Of a DNA stretch of 64,000 nucleotides, positions 42,820-55,354 are shown one piece after another (the first letter of the stretch is position 1; every line of letters begins with the position of its first letter). The translations under genes and the position numbers were made by a program. Below the pieces are notes generated by a model. It did not search any database. It saw nothing but the letters and a program-made list of their open reading frames with translations, and had not been told where the DNA came from. This stretch comes from Dactylis glomerata (taxonomy: Eukaryota; Streptophyta; Magnoliopsida; Poales; Poaceae): the NCBI GenBank assembly GCA_007115705.1, contig QXEO01001791.1:661001-725000 (forward strand). Direction: 5' to 3'.

Positions 42820-45400
42820 CTAGCTGGGTGTCCCGCGCAAATTACGCGGCTAGCAATGGGATTATTCGAATCATCATGTCTAATGCATTTCTGTTCTTTT
42901 CAATACCATTTTTCACTTTTTAAAATCTGAGTGATAAAACTTCTGCACATGTTATAAATGCTAAAACCAACTAAAATTCAGTTTTAATTATCACGAGTAC
43001 TTTATGCAAAAGAGGGTATCAACATTGAACTTCTATTTTTCACAAGCTCCAGCAATCAATTGTCTCGTCACTGGATTTTTTCCATCTTTATCCTTCTTGA
43101 TAAAACATGTGGATTACAGTATCTCTAATATAATCCTATTATTGAATTTAGAATGATTATAAAAAGGACACTGACCAAGATATATGAGTTGACTTTCATA
43201 CATAGGGTTAAATTGTTAGAGTTAAAAAATGGCATACGGATTAGTAATAAAATAAATAATCTATTTAATATGTATTTTGCCGGTTTTGTGTGTTCCCCTA
43301 AACTCCTTATGTTGCAATTTCTTATGTCTACATAGATGTATATGTAATTTTGGTGTATGCGGTATCTTTTTCTACTATGTGTAATCATGCTCGGCCATGC
43401 TAAACTGACCTCCATATAAAAGTAAATACTAAACTAATCCCTATCTTTTGCCTTATTATTCCCGCTAACACTTAATTATGTAACTTTATGCATGCCCGAA
43501 GGTTAAAACAGAATATTTCTGATGTTTTAATGAGTGTATACACTTAATTAAATATTGCACCCACGCCGATATGAACCACATTTTTTTAGATAAGGATTAT
43601 AAACTTCTACTATTTGTGAAACAATGCACTTCTCTAGTCATCCTGATTATTTTACCATGAAATGTCTCAGTATTTACACATGTAATCCTTTTACTAGAAT
43701 TTATTGTTTTTCGGGTTTACGGGAGAGATCAACATGAATATAAATTATTGTTTATCTAATGATGTACGAAAAATTGACATGTTGCATAGGCAAGAAGAAA
43801 AAAAGTAAACACTACGTGACATCCGCCCAAATGATTTTACTGAAATTCTATCATTAGATATACAAAAACCATTCTCTAAAAAGATCTGAAACCTGCAGAA
43901 CTGAAGAAGAGATGAAATACACAAAAAAGATGAAATAGTTTACTTGAACTCAAAACAAAGGTGGTAGTTTTCACGCAGGGATTATATGTGTAACATACTA
44001 CTAAAAATAGGATTACTTAGAAATTAATGGTACCATCACTGGAGTCATCTATAAATAAAATAATATGAAATATGTACGCTAAGAACCATTAATTTTAGTT
44101 AATGGTTAATAATTTTTTATTTTCTTGTTTTTGACATATAGAAACTCAATAGTCAAGAAGTATGTCTTGTTTCAAATTGTATTGTTGTGCTATCCTTCTG
44201 ATCCTTGCATAGAGATCTTACCAGCTTATACCTCGGATCCATCGTTTCATGATGCATGCAACGCAAACTCGTGCAAGTACACAGTGATTGCAGGCTAACA
44301 TGCGGGGTGGTAGTCCAATGCAGTCGGCACGGCAAAAACTCGTTGATTCAGATGTCATGTGCTTGGGGCCGCCTATACAGGTCTAGAGAACTCCTGATCT
44401 GAGGCCCGACCTAGCTTGAAATTAGCCTATACAGATTCAGAATGGCGACTTAGCGGTGCAAGGCCGCGGACTTGCCTTTCTTGAAATTAGCATCGCTCCC
44501 CAGCGTTGCTGCTGCTCACTGTTGGAATGATTCTTCAGGTTCTAGTTAATTGTATTGTTAGCCATACTAACTTTGTTCACCCGCTCTAGGAATTTCACGG
44601 GCTGTTCCATGGCGATGACTATCCACGCCTACAGCGGCCGTCTCAAGATCATCGCCTACGCATACCAATAGCATTGAAATTAGCAAGTTCTTGTACTCTC
44701 GAATTTTTTTTTAGCAAGTTCCAAGCCGGTACTTGGACGCGTGGCTGTCTTCAAACTGCTCAGATGTGATACGAACAGAAAAAAAGGAGTCATAGAGTCC
44801 TAGCAACGGCGGCAATCTGCAGGTAAGAGACAGTCGTGAAGGATCCATCTTCAGTCTGGCCTAGCCAAGGAACCATAAAGCAAGGCGCATGAAGGCCTGG
44901 ACATCGTGCACAAGCCGGATGAAACCACGCTCGGCGTCTGGATGACCATCCGCGCATCTTCGTCTCTGATCAGAACCATTAAGCAGTTGCCCGCTCCAGG
45001 AAGTTCATGCGCTGTTCCATGGCGATGACAATCCAGCTCAGATGTGATGGGAACCGAAGTAAGATGGATCTATAGAGGCCTAGCAACGGCGGCAATTTGC
45101 AGGGAAGCCACGATCAGAAAAACCTGCGCGTGGGGTTTTACCGTAGCCAAGAGTTGATCAATCTGAGGGATTGCAAGATAAATCACATATATGCATCGAT
45201 CACGTTATGCATCGTGGAAGACTTTCTTTCCTCGTAGCTATTGAGCTATTCATAGACGTGGTGGATAAGGACACCGTACATGCGTATACTCGAAATGACA
45301 CCGGCCGGATGTGTAAATCTTAGCCGTTGTTTTTTCTTTGATTGTTCCTAGCTAATCTACACCGTCAGTTGTTAGTTGTTTTAATAATATAATACATAGA
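42820..45400 (-). mobile_element. Non-autonomous Helitron
   Basis: Minus strand 5' end: A then TCTATGTATTATATTATT (from 45400). Minus strand 3' end: hairpin ccgcg-taatttg-cgcgg (42849-42833), nine bases, ctag (42823-42820), then T. Insertion between A and T and the absence of a target duplication fit Helitrons. The 2.58 kb hold no Rep/helicase gene. Internal duplications are present: 'gctgttccatggcgatgac' at about 44605 and 45012, and 'cctagcaacggcggcaat' at about 44799 and 45079. The rest is AT-rich without genes. Confidence 0.6.
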
Positions 45401-45438
45401 TAAATTACAACAAGGGACCAAATTAAAAAGAAATAAAT

Positions 45439-45648
45439 CACTAGTGGGGACAGGGCCTCCAGTCCTGGCCCGTAAAGGCCTTTAGTCCCGGTTTGCAAAC
45501 CGGGACTCCAGAGGCAGGACTAAAGGCTAAACCTTTAGTCCCGGCCCGGTTACCAGCCGGGACTGGAGGGTGTCCACGTGGGCGCCTCCGAGCGCATCCA
45601 GGGCCAGGACCTTTAGTCCCGGTTTGTAACACAGACCGGGACTAAAGG
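45439..45648 (-). repeat. CACTA 3' terminus and subterminal palindromes
   Basis: After the terminal repeat, palindromes lie at 45479-45510, 45532-45569 and 45610-45648 with arms ctttagtcccgg / ccgggactaaag. The first two have lost perfect symmetry at one arm. Confidence 0.88.
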
Positions 45649-45662
45649 CATCTACAGATTTT

Positions 45663-45694
45663 GTATTTGCTTTAGGGTTTTAGGGTTTTAGGGT
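45663..45694 (-). repeat. Telomere-like motifs near CACTA 3' end
   Basis: Three runs of ttttaggg/tttaggg lie about 225-255 bases from the terminus at 45439. The left element has the same motif about 250-280 bases from its terminus. Confidence 0.75.
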
Positions 45695-45870
45695 TTACGT
45701 GTTCGGGGGATTAACGTGATGCCTCGTTTGGTGCCTGGTTTGGTGTTTGGGAATTAGTTTATGCATATATATAAGATTAATTTATCTTACAAGCGAGCAT
45801 ATATATACAATTATATGGAGATCAGAATTATCGGGACTAAAGCCTGTCTATTCTATTACATGGACCAACA

Positions 45871-46561
45871 TCAGTAATGGCCCCTAGCTACACTAAATCG
45901 TCCTTTGTCATCTATAGCTTCCGTCCTCAGAAAGGTCGCTAGCTCCTCTGCAACAGCAATCGCGCGTTGCTCTGGTAGGTACTTCTCCCTCATGGCCGTG
46001 TACTATATAAGAAGAGGAGATGAATATGAATATCAATTATGATAACAAAGAATGACGGGTAAAAATAGAGGTGTGAATGTTCATTGCTTACGTCGTATCT
46101 GTAATCCTTGTGCTCAGAGGTAAACGTGCGAATGGTCTCGCAAACATAGTATCCGCATAGATGCGTCCCCCGTGGCTGCTGATCGCACTTTACGAGAATA
46201 GAATATATATAATCAAAATAATAATCTAGCATCATAAATGTATTGAAAATAGAAGTATATCATACTACTACTTACTTGAGCCGCTCTAAAGGTCAGCTTC
46301 TCATGCTCGATACCGTCAGTCACGCACTTGAACCGCTTCCAAACCCTGCCCGACAAGGAAAATGATTTGCTAAGTTTTTCATTAATTGATATATCAGAAA
46401 ATCATCGAAAGAGACCGATAGAGCGCAAGAATGATTGAAATTACCCTTGGAGCATGTCCTGCAGGCTTTGGAACTGTTCCAAGGGTCTCGATAATGGGTC
46501 GAAGGCATCAACTCTTCCCTTATCAATTTGAATGTCCAACAGAATCCAGTGGTAGCTGCAC

Positions 46562-46601
<40 letters not shown>

Positions 46602-49600
46602 CAGTAACTTATCAATTACACTTATAAGTGAATGGACACAACAGAGTAAGACCCTCACCTGAAGTTGTATGGAAACAGTATGTGGTCACAGAAATTTTGA
46701 TCTGTTAGAAACCTTAGAAGGTTTTTCTCCGTCTCCTTGGGTTTATCAGTTAGCGTCGCTATATGTATTTTATCTGGGTCAATAAACCCAATATTTAGGA
46801 TGTTCCTACTTTTACATTCCAGAATCTTCATTCTGCATAATAGAGTACAAGTCAGAACGGAACAAGTTATATGTAGACAATGAATTGAATTAACTAAACA
46901 AGTTATATGTAGACAACGAATTGAAAAACTTACATACAATAGCAACTCATAAGCGATTTGTCGAGGGCGTCGGCATTGTACATCTGGAAGAGTTCATCAA
47001 AGTCGATATGGATGTCTTCGGGGCGGCCGTAGTACTCCCGTGGGACACGCGCCACGATCATCGTTCTCCCATTCTTTGATTCACTTAAGTACCATGTATG
47101 CAAGTAACGCATATTTGTTGGGAGATCATCAAACTTATCTTTGCTGACCAAAGGCGCTCCCATGACAAACTGTGGCTTAGGGGCTACCACAGCCTTGGGT
47201 AACCTGTCGTCTTGGGAAGCCAGAACGTCTTCAACCGGGATACCCCATTCAGCCGCCCACTTCTTTGCTAATTCCAAATCTTGCCCCTGCACCAGAGAGG
47301 GAACATTCTCGGGTAACACCCTGAGGGGTGGGATCGACTGTTTGGCCTGTTGTCCAAGCTGAGGAACGTCTGATCTTTTTTTGCTTGTAGTTGAACTTGA
47401 TTTGCTCCCACTTGCACTTGCACATGATCTGCTCTTTTTCCCTTCCTTCTGCAATGTGCGTTTATAGTCGTCAGGCTTATGGTGCAAGTCATACTGTGAT
47501 GGAAGGGTCATGAAATATTTTGCATATGCTATTTGCTTCTCGGTGTATTCCGGGTGGGGCTCGGGTTCCTTCTTTTTCATCTGCGCATCATAATGTTCCT
47601 TTGCTATCCTGGTGTTTTCCTCGTCGGTACGATCATAAGGTCTGATAGGAAGATTAGCATGAGGTACCTTTGGGAGGGGCGACAGTTTGCGCTTTGGGGA
47701 GCTCCGTCGCTTAGAACTCATCGACGGAGCGTTCTTGCTGGCACGCTTCCGCTTAGTATCCTTAGTGGGCGGCGGCGGAGACGGCCGACCCAAGTCCGGC
47801 GGCGGTGATCGAGATGGACTCGTGTTGTGGTGGCCGTCGTCATGTGGAGGGCTTGGAGGTGATGGAGGTGTAGGTGACCTGCGATGACTCGGAGGCGGTG
47901 TTGTCCTTGGGGCCGAGCCTGGAAGCTTGATGTAGTTCTTGTCCCATAGGATGACTCCACCCAGTACTTCTCCGAGTGTCCTCTCATCTTCGGGTCCAGC
48001 CATGTCGAGCTCCATATCATAAAACCCCGCCATGATTTCATCCACCCCGACTTTAGCAAAGCCAGCTGGAATCTCACGGCCATGCTAGCGTGCATCAGGG
48101 CCAGAAGGTAAAGCTTGTCCGGCGGCCACCTTCATGGATATGTTCTTGAATTTCTGATGGAGTTCACATGATGTTGACTCCTCGATTCCATCCACGGGGT
48201 AGCCGAGACCGCCCTCTATCATTCTTCGTGCATCGTCGGGCGGGGCCTCAGATTCAGCCACGCTGCTTTTCCGCTTAGATGGGGTGCCGGTAATATCGAG
48301 TGCAGGATCTTCCTGGCGCGCTACTCCTCTAAGCTCATCAATCTGCTTCTGTTGCTCGTTAAGCCTGGCAAGCAACTGGTTGAACTTGTCATTCTCCTCA
48401 TCCTGCTGTCGCTTCTTTGCTCTCGCTCGGCTTCTGTAAGTGTCTTGGTCTCTGGCAAACCCAAGCCACCACGGCTAAGAAGGACCGAAGCCTCGCGTTC
48501 GTCCTCCATGTTCGTCATTGCCGAGGACCAGTGTGAGCAAATCTTTCTCTCTATCTGCAGTGAACTGTCTTTTTCCCTCTTTAATTTCTTTCACTATCTT
48601 TTTCCAATTCTCCCTGGGTATCCTAAGACCGTCACTGCAGATGAGGTCCCCTGTTTCTTCGTCGTACGAACCACCATGCGCAAGGAACCAATTTCTTGCT
48701 CTCAATTCCAACTCATCACGGATGGGTTCAGGTACGATGCCTTTAGCTAGCATATCTTACTCTTTCTTATCCCACTTTGGGATGGCAGTCTCATAGCCCC
48801 CTGGCCCCAGCGTGTGGTGATATTTCTTCTTGTCGGCATTTTTCTTGTTCTTTTCTGATAATGCCTTGGCATCTTCTGACTCCTTGTACTCTTGAAATGC
48901 CTTCCAGTGATTCGCCTGCTTGGCTAGATACCCCTCGAATACTGGCACTTTCTTTGTCTTCAGATAGTTTTTCCATAGCTTCTTCTTCCAGCTACGGAAC
49001 AGTTCGGCCATCTTCTTTAGAGTCCACTGCTTGACTTTGGCCCTCAATTTTTTTGCGGCGTCTTCATTCTCACATTCTGGCAGGTTGAAATGTGACATGA
49101 GATCATTCCAAAGATTATCTTTGTACCTTTCGGCGACATAGTCACTATCGGCTGCCCCTTTGCGCTTGTTCCACTCCCGAACGCTGATCGGGACGTGATC
49201 CCTAACGAGAACTCCGCATTGCTTCTTGAATGTGTCAGCAGCATTCTTAGGAAGCTTGGGTTCGCCCGTAGGCAATATCACCTCAAAGGTGTAATGCGTC
49301 TGTGCGTCCAACTTTTTAGTCGGGCCTCGTTTCGTAGCTTTGCTCGATGTGGAGGCCTAAGAGGGAGAAACATTCGTCAAATGAATGTATATATATACAA
49401 TATAGAGCTATCTCCAATATTTTTCACATATTACAAGTGATTGTCGAACTTCATATGTATACCTCGCCGGACTTTATTATTTCTCCATCGGCTTCTCCAT
49501 CAGTGGAGCTATCCCCTTCTCCGTCATTGGAGCTATCTCCTGCCCCATCGGCTTCATCTTCGTGTCGGTCGACCTCTATTCCATCTCCGGAGGGGTTCAG

Positions 49601-49699
49601 AAACGACGACGGAGATTCAGCTGGTTCAACGTCAGGGGCGTCTTTGATTATATCTTCGAGAAGTTCTTCCTCTTCGAGGTTCCTGCTATGTGGATCCAT
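45871..49699 (-). pseudogene. CACTA second gene: plant transposase plus Ulp1 protease, three stops
   Basis: Seven exons, with matching phases and GT-AG introns: 49699-49463, 49356-46934, 46832-46659, 46555-46445, 46345-46276, 46187-46092 and 46002-45871. Exon 1 is acidic (MDPHSRNLEEEELLEDI). Exon 2 has the Transposase_24 region (VRDHVPISVREWNK, VKQWTLKKMAELF, HTLGPGGYETAIPKW) and a proline- and lysine-rich linker. Exons 3-7 form the C48 peptidase: His in YHWILL, Asp in AFDPL, Cys in GTHLCGYY. Stops: TAA 48757-48759, TAG 48475-48477, TAG 48085-48087, all in exon 2 and in the correct frame. No frameshift is seen, so it is less decayed than the left copy. The protease may remove SUMO-like modifiers; its role in transposition is unknown. 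Confidence 0.92.
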
Positions 49700-49708
49700 A
49701 GTTTCTGC

Positions 49709-50299
49709 AAAAAACCAACATTTATATTTTAATTATGAACGCTATATGTAATTTTCTAACTATTATCTTACTTATTATCTTACTACTAACCCTAACAATT
49801 ATTTTGCTAACAATTATTACTACTTAACAAATATTTGCTAACAATTATTACTACTTAACAAATATTTACTAACAATTATATCTAACAAATAATAATTCTA
49901 TCTAACAAATAACAAATAACAATTATATCTAACAAATAATAATTATATCTAACAAATAACAAATAACAATTTTATCTAACAAATAAATTCTATCTAACAA
50001 ATAATAATTCTATCTAACAAATAACAAATAACAATTATATCTAACAAATAATAATTCTATCTAACAAATAACAAATAACAATTTTATCTAACAAATAATA
50101 ATTATATCTAACAAATAACAATTTTATCTAACAAATAAATTCTATCTTTACAAATAATAATTATATCTAACAAATAACAAATAATAATTATATCTAACAA
50201 ATAACAAAATTTTAAAAAAAACTAAACCTAACAAATTTTAACCTAACAAATAACAAAATTTAAAAAAAAGGGGCGGTGGCGGGCGGCCTCGGTCTCTCA
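49709..50299 (-). repeat. AT-rich tandem repeat in 5'-UTR intron
   Basis: From about 49790 to 50225 a unit of 'aataattatatctaacaaat' type is repeated with indels. A donor (ctcg|gtgaga, near 50299) and acceptor (ttttttgcag, near 49709) on the minus strand frame it as an intron upstream of the coding ATG at 49699. In the left element the intron at this place holds the RING-H2 fragment instead. Confidence 0.7.
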
Positions 50300-50608
50300 C
50301 CGAGAGGCGAGAGGAAGCAACGGGTGGCGGTGGCGGGAGGCTGGCGGGGCGTGGTGGCGGCGCGGTCGCGGGAGGCCGGCGCGGTGGCCGGGAGGCCGGC
50401 GCGGGTTCGGTGGCGGGAGGCCGGCGCGGGTTCGGTCGCGGGAGGCCGGCGCGGGTGCGGTGGCGGCGCGGCGGCGGCGGCGGCGGGAGGCCCGAGAATC
50501 CTCGCAACCGCAACGTTCTTCCTCGGCAACTCCTCGCGCGCATCGAAATGGCTAAGTGTGGAAGAAGAAGAAGAAGAGCAGGGGGCAGGGCGGGCTTATA
50601 TACCCCCC
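50300..50608 (-). promoter_or_regulatory. Promoter and GC-rich leader of the second CACTA gene
   Basis: On the minus strand 'gggtatataagccc' (50590-50603) is a good TATA box directly after the palindrome cluster. The leader below it (about 50300-50580) is GC-rich with a repeated 'cgcgccggcctcccg' unit. Long frames there (50238-50747) are Pro/Arg-rich compositional ORFs, not proteins. Confidence 0.65.
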
Positions 50609-50760
50609 CCTTTAGTCCCGGCTGGGGGCTTAAACCGGGACTAAAGGGGGCCTTTAGTCCCAGTTTAAGCCCCCAGTCGGGACTAAAGGGTGGTGGGCGG
50701 TAACCGCCCGAGCCCCCCCCCCCTTTAGTCCCGGTTGGTGGATCCAACCGGGACTAAAGG
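50609..50760 (-). repeat. Internal cluster of three CACTA palindromes
   Basis: Palindromes at 50609-50647, 50651-50689 and 50721-50760 have arms ctttagtcccgg / ccgggactaaag. They lie in the middle of the element, next to the TATA box of the second gene rather than near a terminus. Confidence 0.88.
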
Positions 50761-50844
50761 TGCAATAAATGCGCGCCAATGCTGAATTTTTTTCAGTTTT
50801 TCATTTCAAATATGAATTTGTAATTTTGAATTTAATAACTTCTG

Positions 50845-51435
50845 TATATTTTAGAATCTGATAAAACTTACAAAATGAAAAGTGTTTGAAATTGATTAAC
50901 TAATTCAAAACCATTTTCTATTTTCAAAATTAATTATTTTAACTATCCAAACTATTAACTATTTTGCTATTTTCTATTAAAACTATATTGATTAATATTC
51001 TTTTTGTATATTTTAGAATCTGATAAAACTTTCAAAATGAAAAGTGTTTGAAATTGATTAACTAATTCAAAACCATTTTCTATTTTCAAAATTAATTATT
51101 TTAACTATCCAAACTATTAACTATTTTGCTATTTTCAATTAAAACTATATTGATTAATATTCTTTTTGTATATTTTAGAATTTGACAAAACTATTAATAT
51201 GAAAAGTGTTTGAAATTTAATAACTAATTCAAAACCATTTTCTATTTTCAAAATTAATTATTTTAACTATCCAAACTATTAACTATTTTACCATTTTCAA
51301 TTAAAACTATATTGATTAATATTCTTTTTGTGTATTTTAGAATTTGACAAAACTATTAATATGAAAAGTGTTTGAAATTTAATAACTAATTCAAAACTAT
51401 TTTCTATTTTCAAAATTAATTATTTTAACTATCCT
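50845..51435 (-). repeat. Tandem repeat, 162-base period
   Basis: Units start at 50845, 51007, 51169 and 51331 (the last is partial), each beginning t(a/g)tattttagaat. The period is exactly 162. It is very AT-rich and fills the space between the two genes. The stretch 51436-51755 holds no gene. Confidence 0.92.
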
Positions 51436-51655
51436 ATAGCGGCGGAAGGGTTAGGGGAGAGGTAGTAGCCCGCCGGGAGGAGTGCCATTGCTTTCGTTTT
51501 GGCATTGAGGGGAGGCGCTTTAGGAAGACGCAGCACGGTGTGTATAAAGAGCAGGACGGGAAAAGAACTAGTGAGCCGGCTTTTTTTCTAAAGAGCGGTG
51601 ATGACCGATCCATACCATTCTTCACATCCAGCCATCCATGTAACCGTGTCTGTCG

Positions 51656-51781
51656 TAGCCATGGAGAATCTTCATCATGCATTACATAAAAGGTTTAATG
51701 CATTATTACATTATTGCACCAACATTCCTATCTATTATTTCTGTTTTCTTCTGGGTCATAGCCATGGAGAATCTTCATCAT
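51656..51781 (-). repeat. Direct duplication at the transposase 3' end
   Basis: The 23 bases tagccatggagaatcttcatcat-type at 51656 and 51759 are identical and 103 bases apart. The second is the end of the transposase gene (DEDSPWL, stop). The first repeats this coding end downstream, where the frame reads on as DEDSPWLRQ. Confidence 0.75.
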
Positions 51782-54700
51782 TCAGTAGGATGCTTGGGTC
51801 AGTTTTCACTTTGAAGGGCGGAATTTCATGAAACTTATTATAATCTACTGACATGTCTGTCTTGCCATCTACTCCCACGATGTTTCTTTTCCCTGAAAGA
51901 ACTATGTGGCGCTTTGGCTCATCGGACGATGTCTTCTTTTGCTGATTTCTTTTTCTCGTTTTTGTAGACATGTCCTTCACATAGAAAACCTGAGCGACAT
52001 CGTTGGCTAGGACGAATGGTTCATCCATGTACGCAAGATTGTTGAGATCCACTGTTGTCATACCGTACTTTTGGTCTACAACTACCCCGCCTCCTGTCAG
52101 CTTCACCCATTTGCACCGAAACAAAGGGATCTTAAAAGTAGGTCCATAGTCAAGTTCCCATATCTCCTCTATGTACCCGTAATATGTTTCCAAACAGTGC
52201 CCATTCTCGTCGGTTGCATCAAAGCGGACACCACTGTTTTGGTTGGTGCTCTTTTTATCTTGGGCAACCGTGTAAAATGTATTCCCATTTATCTCGTACC
52301 CTTGGAAAGTACATATTGTAGAAGATGGTGGCCTGGTCAAATAGTACAGCTGATCTCCAACGGTGTCATCATTCATGAGATGTGTCTGCAACTAACTGCC
52401 GAAAGTCTTCTCGTATTCCCCTTTAATCCAAGAGTCAGTCTTCCCCGGGTTTTCGGAGCGTAGAATATTCTTGTGTCTCACGATATATGGAGCCACCACA
52501 GTGGAATTGTGTAGAACTGTGTAGTGTGCTTGAGAGAAAGAATGCCCGTCCATACATACTTTTGCTTTCCTTCCTAGTGTGCCTTTTCCTGTCAGCCTAC
52601 TCTCATACCGAGATTCAGGAACACCAATCGGCTTAAGGTCAGGAAGAAAGTCCACACAAAACTCAATGACCTCCTCTGTTCCATAGCCCTTGAAGATGCT
52701 TCCTTCTGGCCTAGCACGGTTACGAACATATTTCTTTAAGACTCCCATGAACCTCTCAAAGGGGAACATATTATGTAGAAACACAGGACCGAGAATTCTA
52801 ATCTCTTCGACAAGGTGAACTAGGAGGTGTGTCATTATATTGAAAAAGGATGGCGGGAACAACAACTCGAAGCTGACCAGACATTGGACCACATCAATCT
52901 GTAACCCTGATAGACTTTCTCGATCGATTACCTTCTGAGAAATTGCATTGAGGAATGCACATACCTTCACAATTGCCAGGCAAACATTTTCCGGTAGAAT
53001 TCCCCTCAATGCAACCGGAAGCAATTGCGTCATAAGCACGTGGCAGTCATGAGACTTTAGGTTTTGGAATTTTTTGTCTTTCATATTTACGATTCCCTTT
53101 ATATTCGACGAGAAGCCAGTCGGGACCTTGATACTGAAAAGGACTTCAAAGAAGATTTCCTTCTCTTCCTTAGTAAGAGCGTAGCTGGCACGCCCTTGAA
53201 ACTGCCCTGGATGCATGCCATCTCTTCCTTTATGACATTCCTGGTCCTCCCGTGCTTCCGGTATATCTTTTGACTTCCCATACAAGCCCAGGAAGCCTAG
53301 AATATTCACGCAGAGATTCTTCGTCAGGTGCATCACGTCGATTGCGGAGCGGACCTCATGGACTTCCCAATAGGGTAGCTCCCAAAATATAGATTTCTTC
53401 TTCCACATGGGTACGCGCTTATCAGGGCCGTTAGGAACAGGTTGGCTGCCAGGACCCTTTCCAAAGATTACTTTTAAATCTTTGACCATATCAAATACTT
53501 CAGCACCAGTACGGATGACAGGCTTCCCCCGGGGTTCTGCCTTGCCATTGAAATGCTTGCCTTTTTTCTTTAAGGGATGCTTGGGCGGAAGAAAACGACG
53601 ATTGTACGGGTACACATTCTTTCTACATTTGTCCAGATATATACTTTCTGTCTGATCTAAACAGTGCGTGCATGCATTGTATCCCTTGTTTGACTGTCCT
53701 GAAATGTTACTAAGAGCAGGCCAATCATTGATGGTTACGAAAAGCAATGCTCGAAGGTCAAATTCCTCTTGTTTGTGCTCGTCCCACACACGTACACCTG
53801 GTTCGGCCCACAGCTGTAAAAGTTCATCAACTAATGGCCTTAGGTACACATCAATGTCGTTGCCGGGTTGCTTTGGACCTTGGATAAGCACTGGCATCAT
53901 AATGAACTTCCGCTTCATGCACAACCAATGAGGAAGGTTGTAGATACATGGAGTAACGGGCCAGGTGCTGTGACTGCAACTCTGCTCCCCAAAAGGATTC
54001 ATGCCATCTGTACTCAGACAAAACCATAAGTTCCTTGCGTCACCTGCAAATCTCGGGAACTCTCTCTCGATTTTTCTCCACTGCCGACCATCAGCGGGGT
54101 GCCTCAACTTATCGTCTTTCATACGATCTTCCATGTGCCATCGCAACAACTTTGCATGATCTTTATTTCTAAATAGACGTTTCAACCGTGGTATTATAGG
54201 AGCATACCACATCACCTTGGCAGGAACCCTCTTCCTGGGTGGCTCGCCCTCAATCTCACCAGGGTCATCTTTTCTGATCTTATACCGCAATGCAGTGCAT
54301 ACCGGGCATTTATCCATATTCTCATACTTCTCACCGCGGTAGAGGATGTAGTCATTAGGGCATGCATGTATCTTCTGCACGTCTAATCCTAGAGGCCAGA
54401 CAAGCTTCTTTGCTTTGTACGTGCTGGCGGGCAATTCGTTCTTTCTTGGAAGCATCTTCTTCATCAGTACCAGCAACTTTTTGAATGACGAGTCAGTCAC
54501 ACCGGTCTCTGCCTTCCACTTCAGCAATTCCAGTGTGCTACCCAGCTTCTTCTGGCCATCTTCACAAGTTGGGTACAACAATTTGTTGTGGTCCTGTAAC
54601 ATCTGCTCGAACTGCAACCTCTCCTTTTTTGTGTCGCAGCCTCGCCGTGCTTCAGAAATGACCCGGCCAAGATCATCAGCGGGCTCATCTGGTTCCCGTT

Positions 54701-55061
54701 CTGCACCCTGATCTTCTTCTTCATTGTCTTCCATTGCGGTATCAGCATACTCAGGGAACATAGATCGGTTGTTGTCATCATCGTTCTCTTCTTCTTCATC
54801 GTCGTCTTCCATCATAACCCCTCTTTCTCCGTGCTTGGTCCAAACATTATAGCTCGACATAAAACCGGACCAAAGCAGGTGTCTCTGAATGACTCTTGAG
54901 GAAGTGTAATCCTTCTCATTCCGACATTCAACACATGGACAAAACATATAGCCACCACCATGCTTATTCGCATCGGCCGCATCTCGAAAAGAATGCACGC
55001 CTTCTCTGTAAGCGGCTGTGCGTCGATCACCGTACATCTATGGATGGCTCATCTGCGTCAT
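51756..55061 (-). pseudogene. CACTA TNP2-type transposase, two stops
   Basis: The likely start is Met 55061 or 55052; TAG at 55038-55040 then replaces the Trp expected before MYGDRRT. From the Met at 55037: transposase-associated domain at residues 1-68 (YMFCPCVECRN, HLLWSGF), an acidic linker (75-120), a CxxC pair near 244-247, the Transposase_21 core at about 285-490 (LSTDGMNPFG with Asp344; TINDWPAL), CMC-type IDVMHLTKNLCVN, and DUF4218 (SHDCHVLMTQLLPVALRG). TAG at 52392-52394 stops it where the left copy has TGG. DUF4216 follows in the same frame to 51756. Otherwise the frame is open for about 1,090 residues. The enzyme would bind and cut the CACTA ends. Confidence 0.94.
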
Positions 55062-55335
55062 ACGATAGTATATCAAACACAATCACGATCCTAAAAATTA
55101 GTACCGCACGGTCTAAACGAGAAAATATAGTTGCTAACCTTTTAGAATAAGTGGAAATAAAGAGGAAGAGGTTTAAACGTGGCTCGGGCATCTCATATCG
55201 TGCATCCAAGAAACACACTAACACACATTTCAACAAACATCTCTAGTGCATCCAAGAAAAAAGGAGAGCTAGCACACACCCACACTCTTCCATCCAAGAA
55301 AAATGCAAGGAAGAGGGGAGAGAGGGGTTGTGGCC

Positions 55336-55346
55336 AATATATATAG
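55336..55346 (-). promoter_or_regulatory. TATA box of the transposase gene
   Basis: The minus strand reads 'cctatatatattgg' directly after the 5' palindromes and about 280 bases before the coding start. This parallels the TATA at 50592-50603 beside the internal cluster. Confidence 0.6.
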
Positions 55347-55354
55347 GAAGAGAA

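Noticed and set aside
49790..50225. CRISPR-like or centromeric satellite array
   Set aside because: Units are irregular and AT-rich without unique spacers, and they lie inside a CACTA intron.
50238..50747. 169-residue Pro-rich minus-strand ORF
   Set aside because: Runs through palindromes, TATA box and a GC-rich tandem leader of the second CACTA gene; not a protein.
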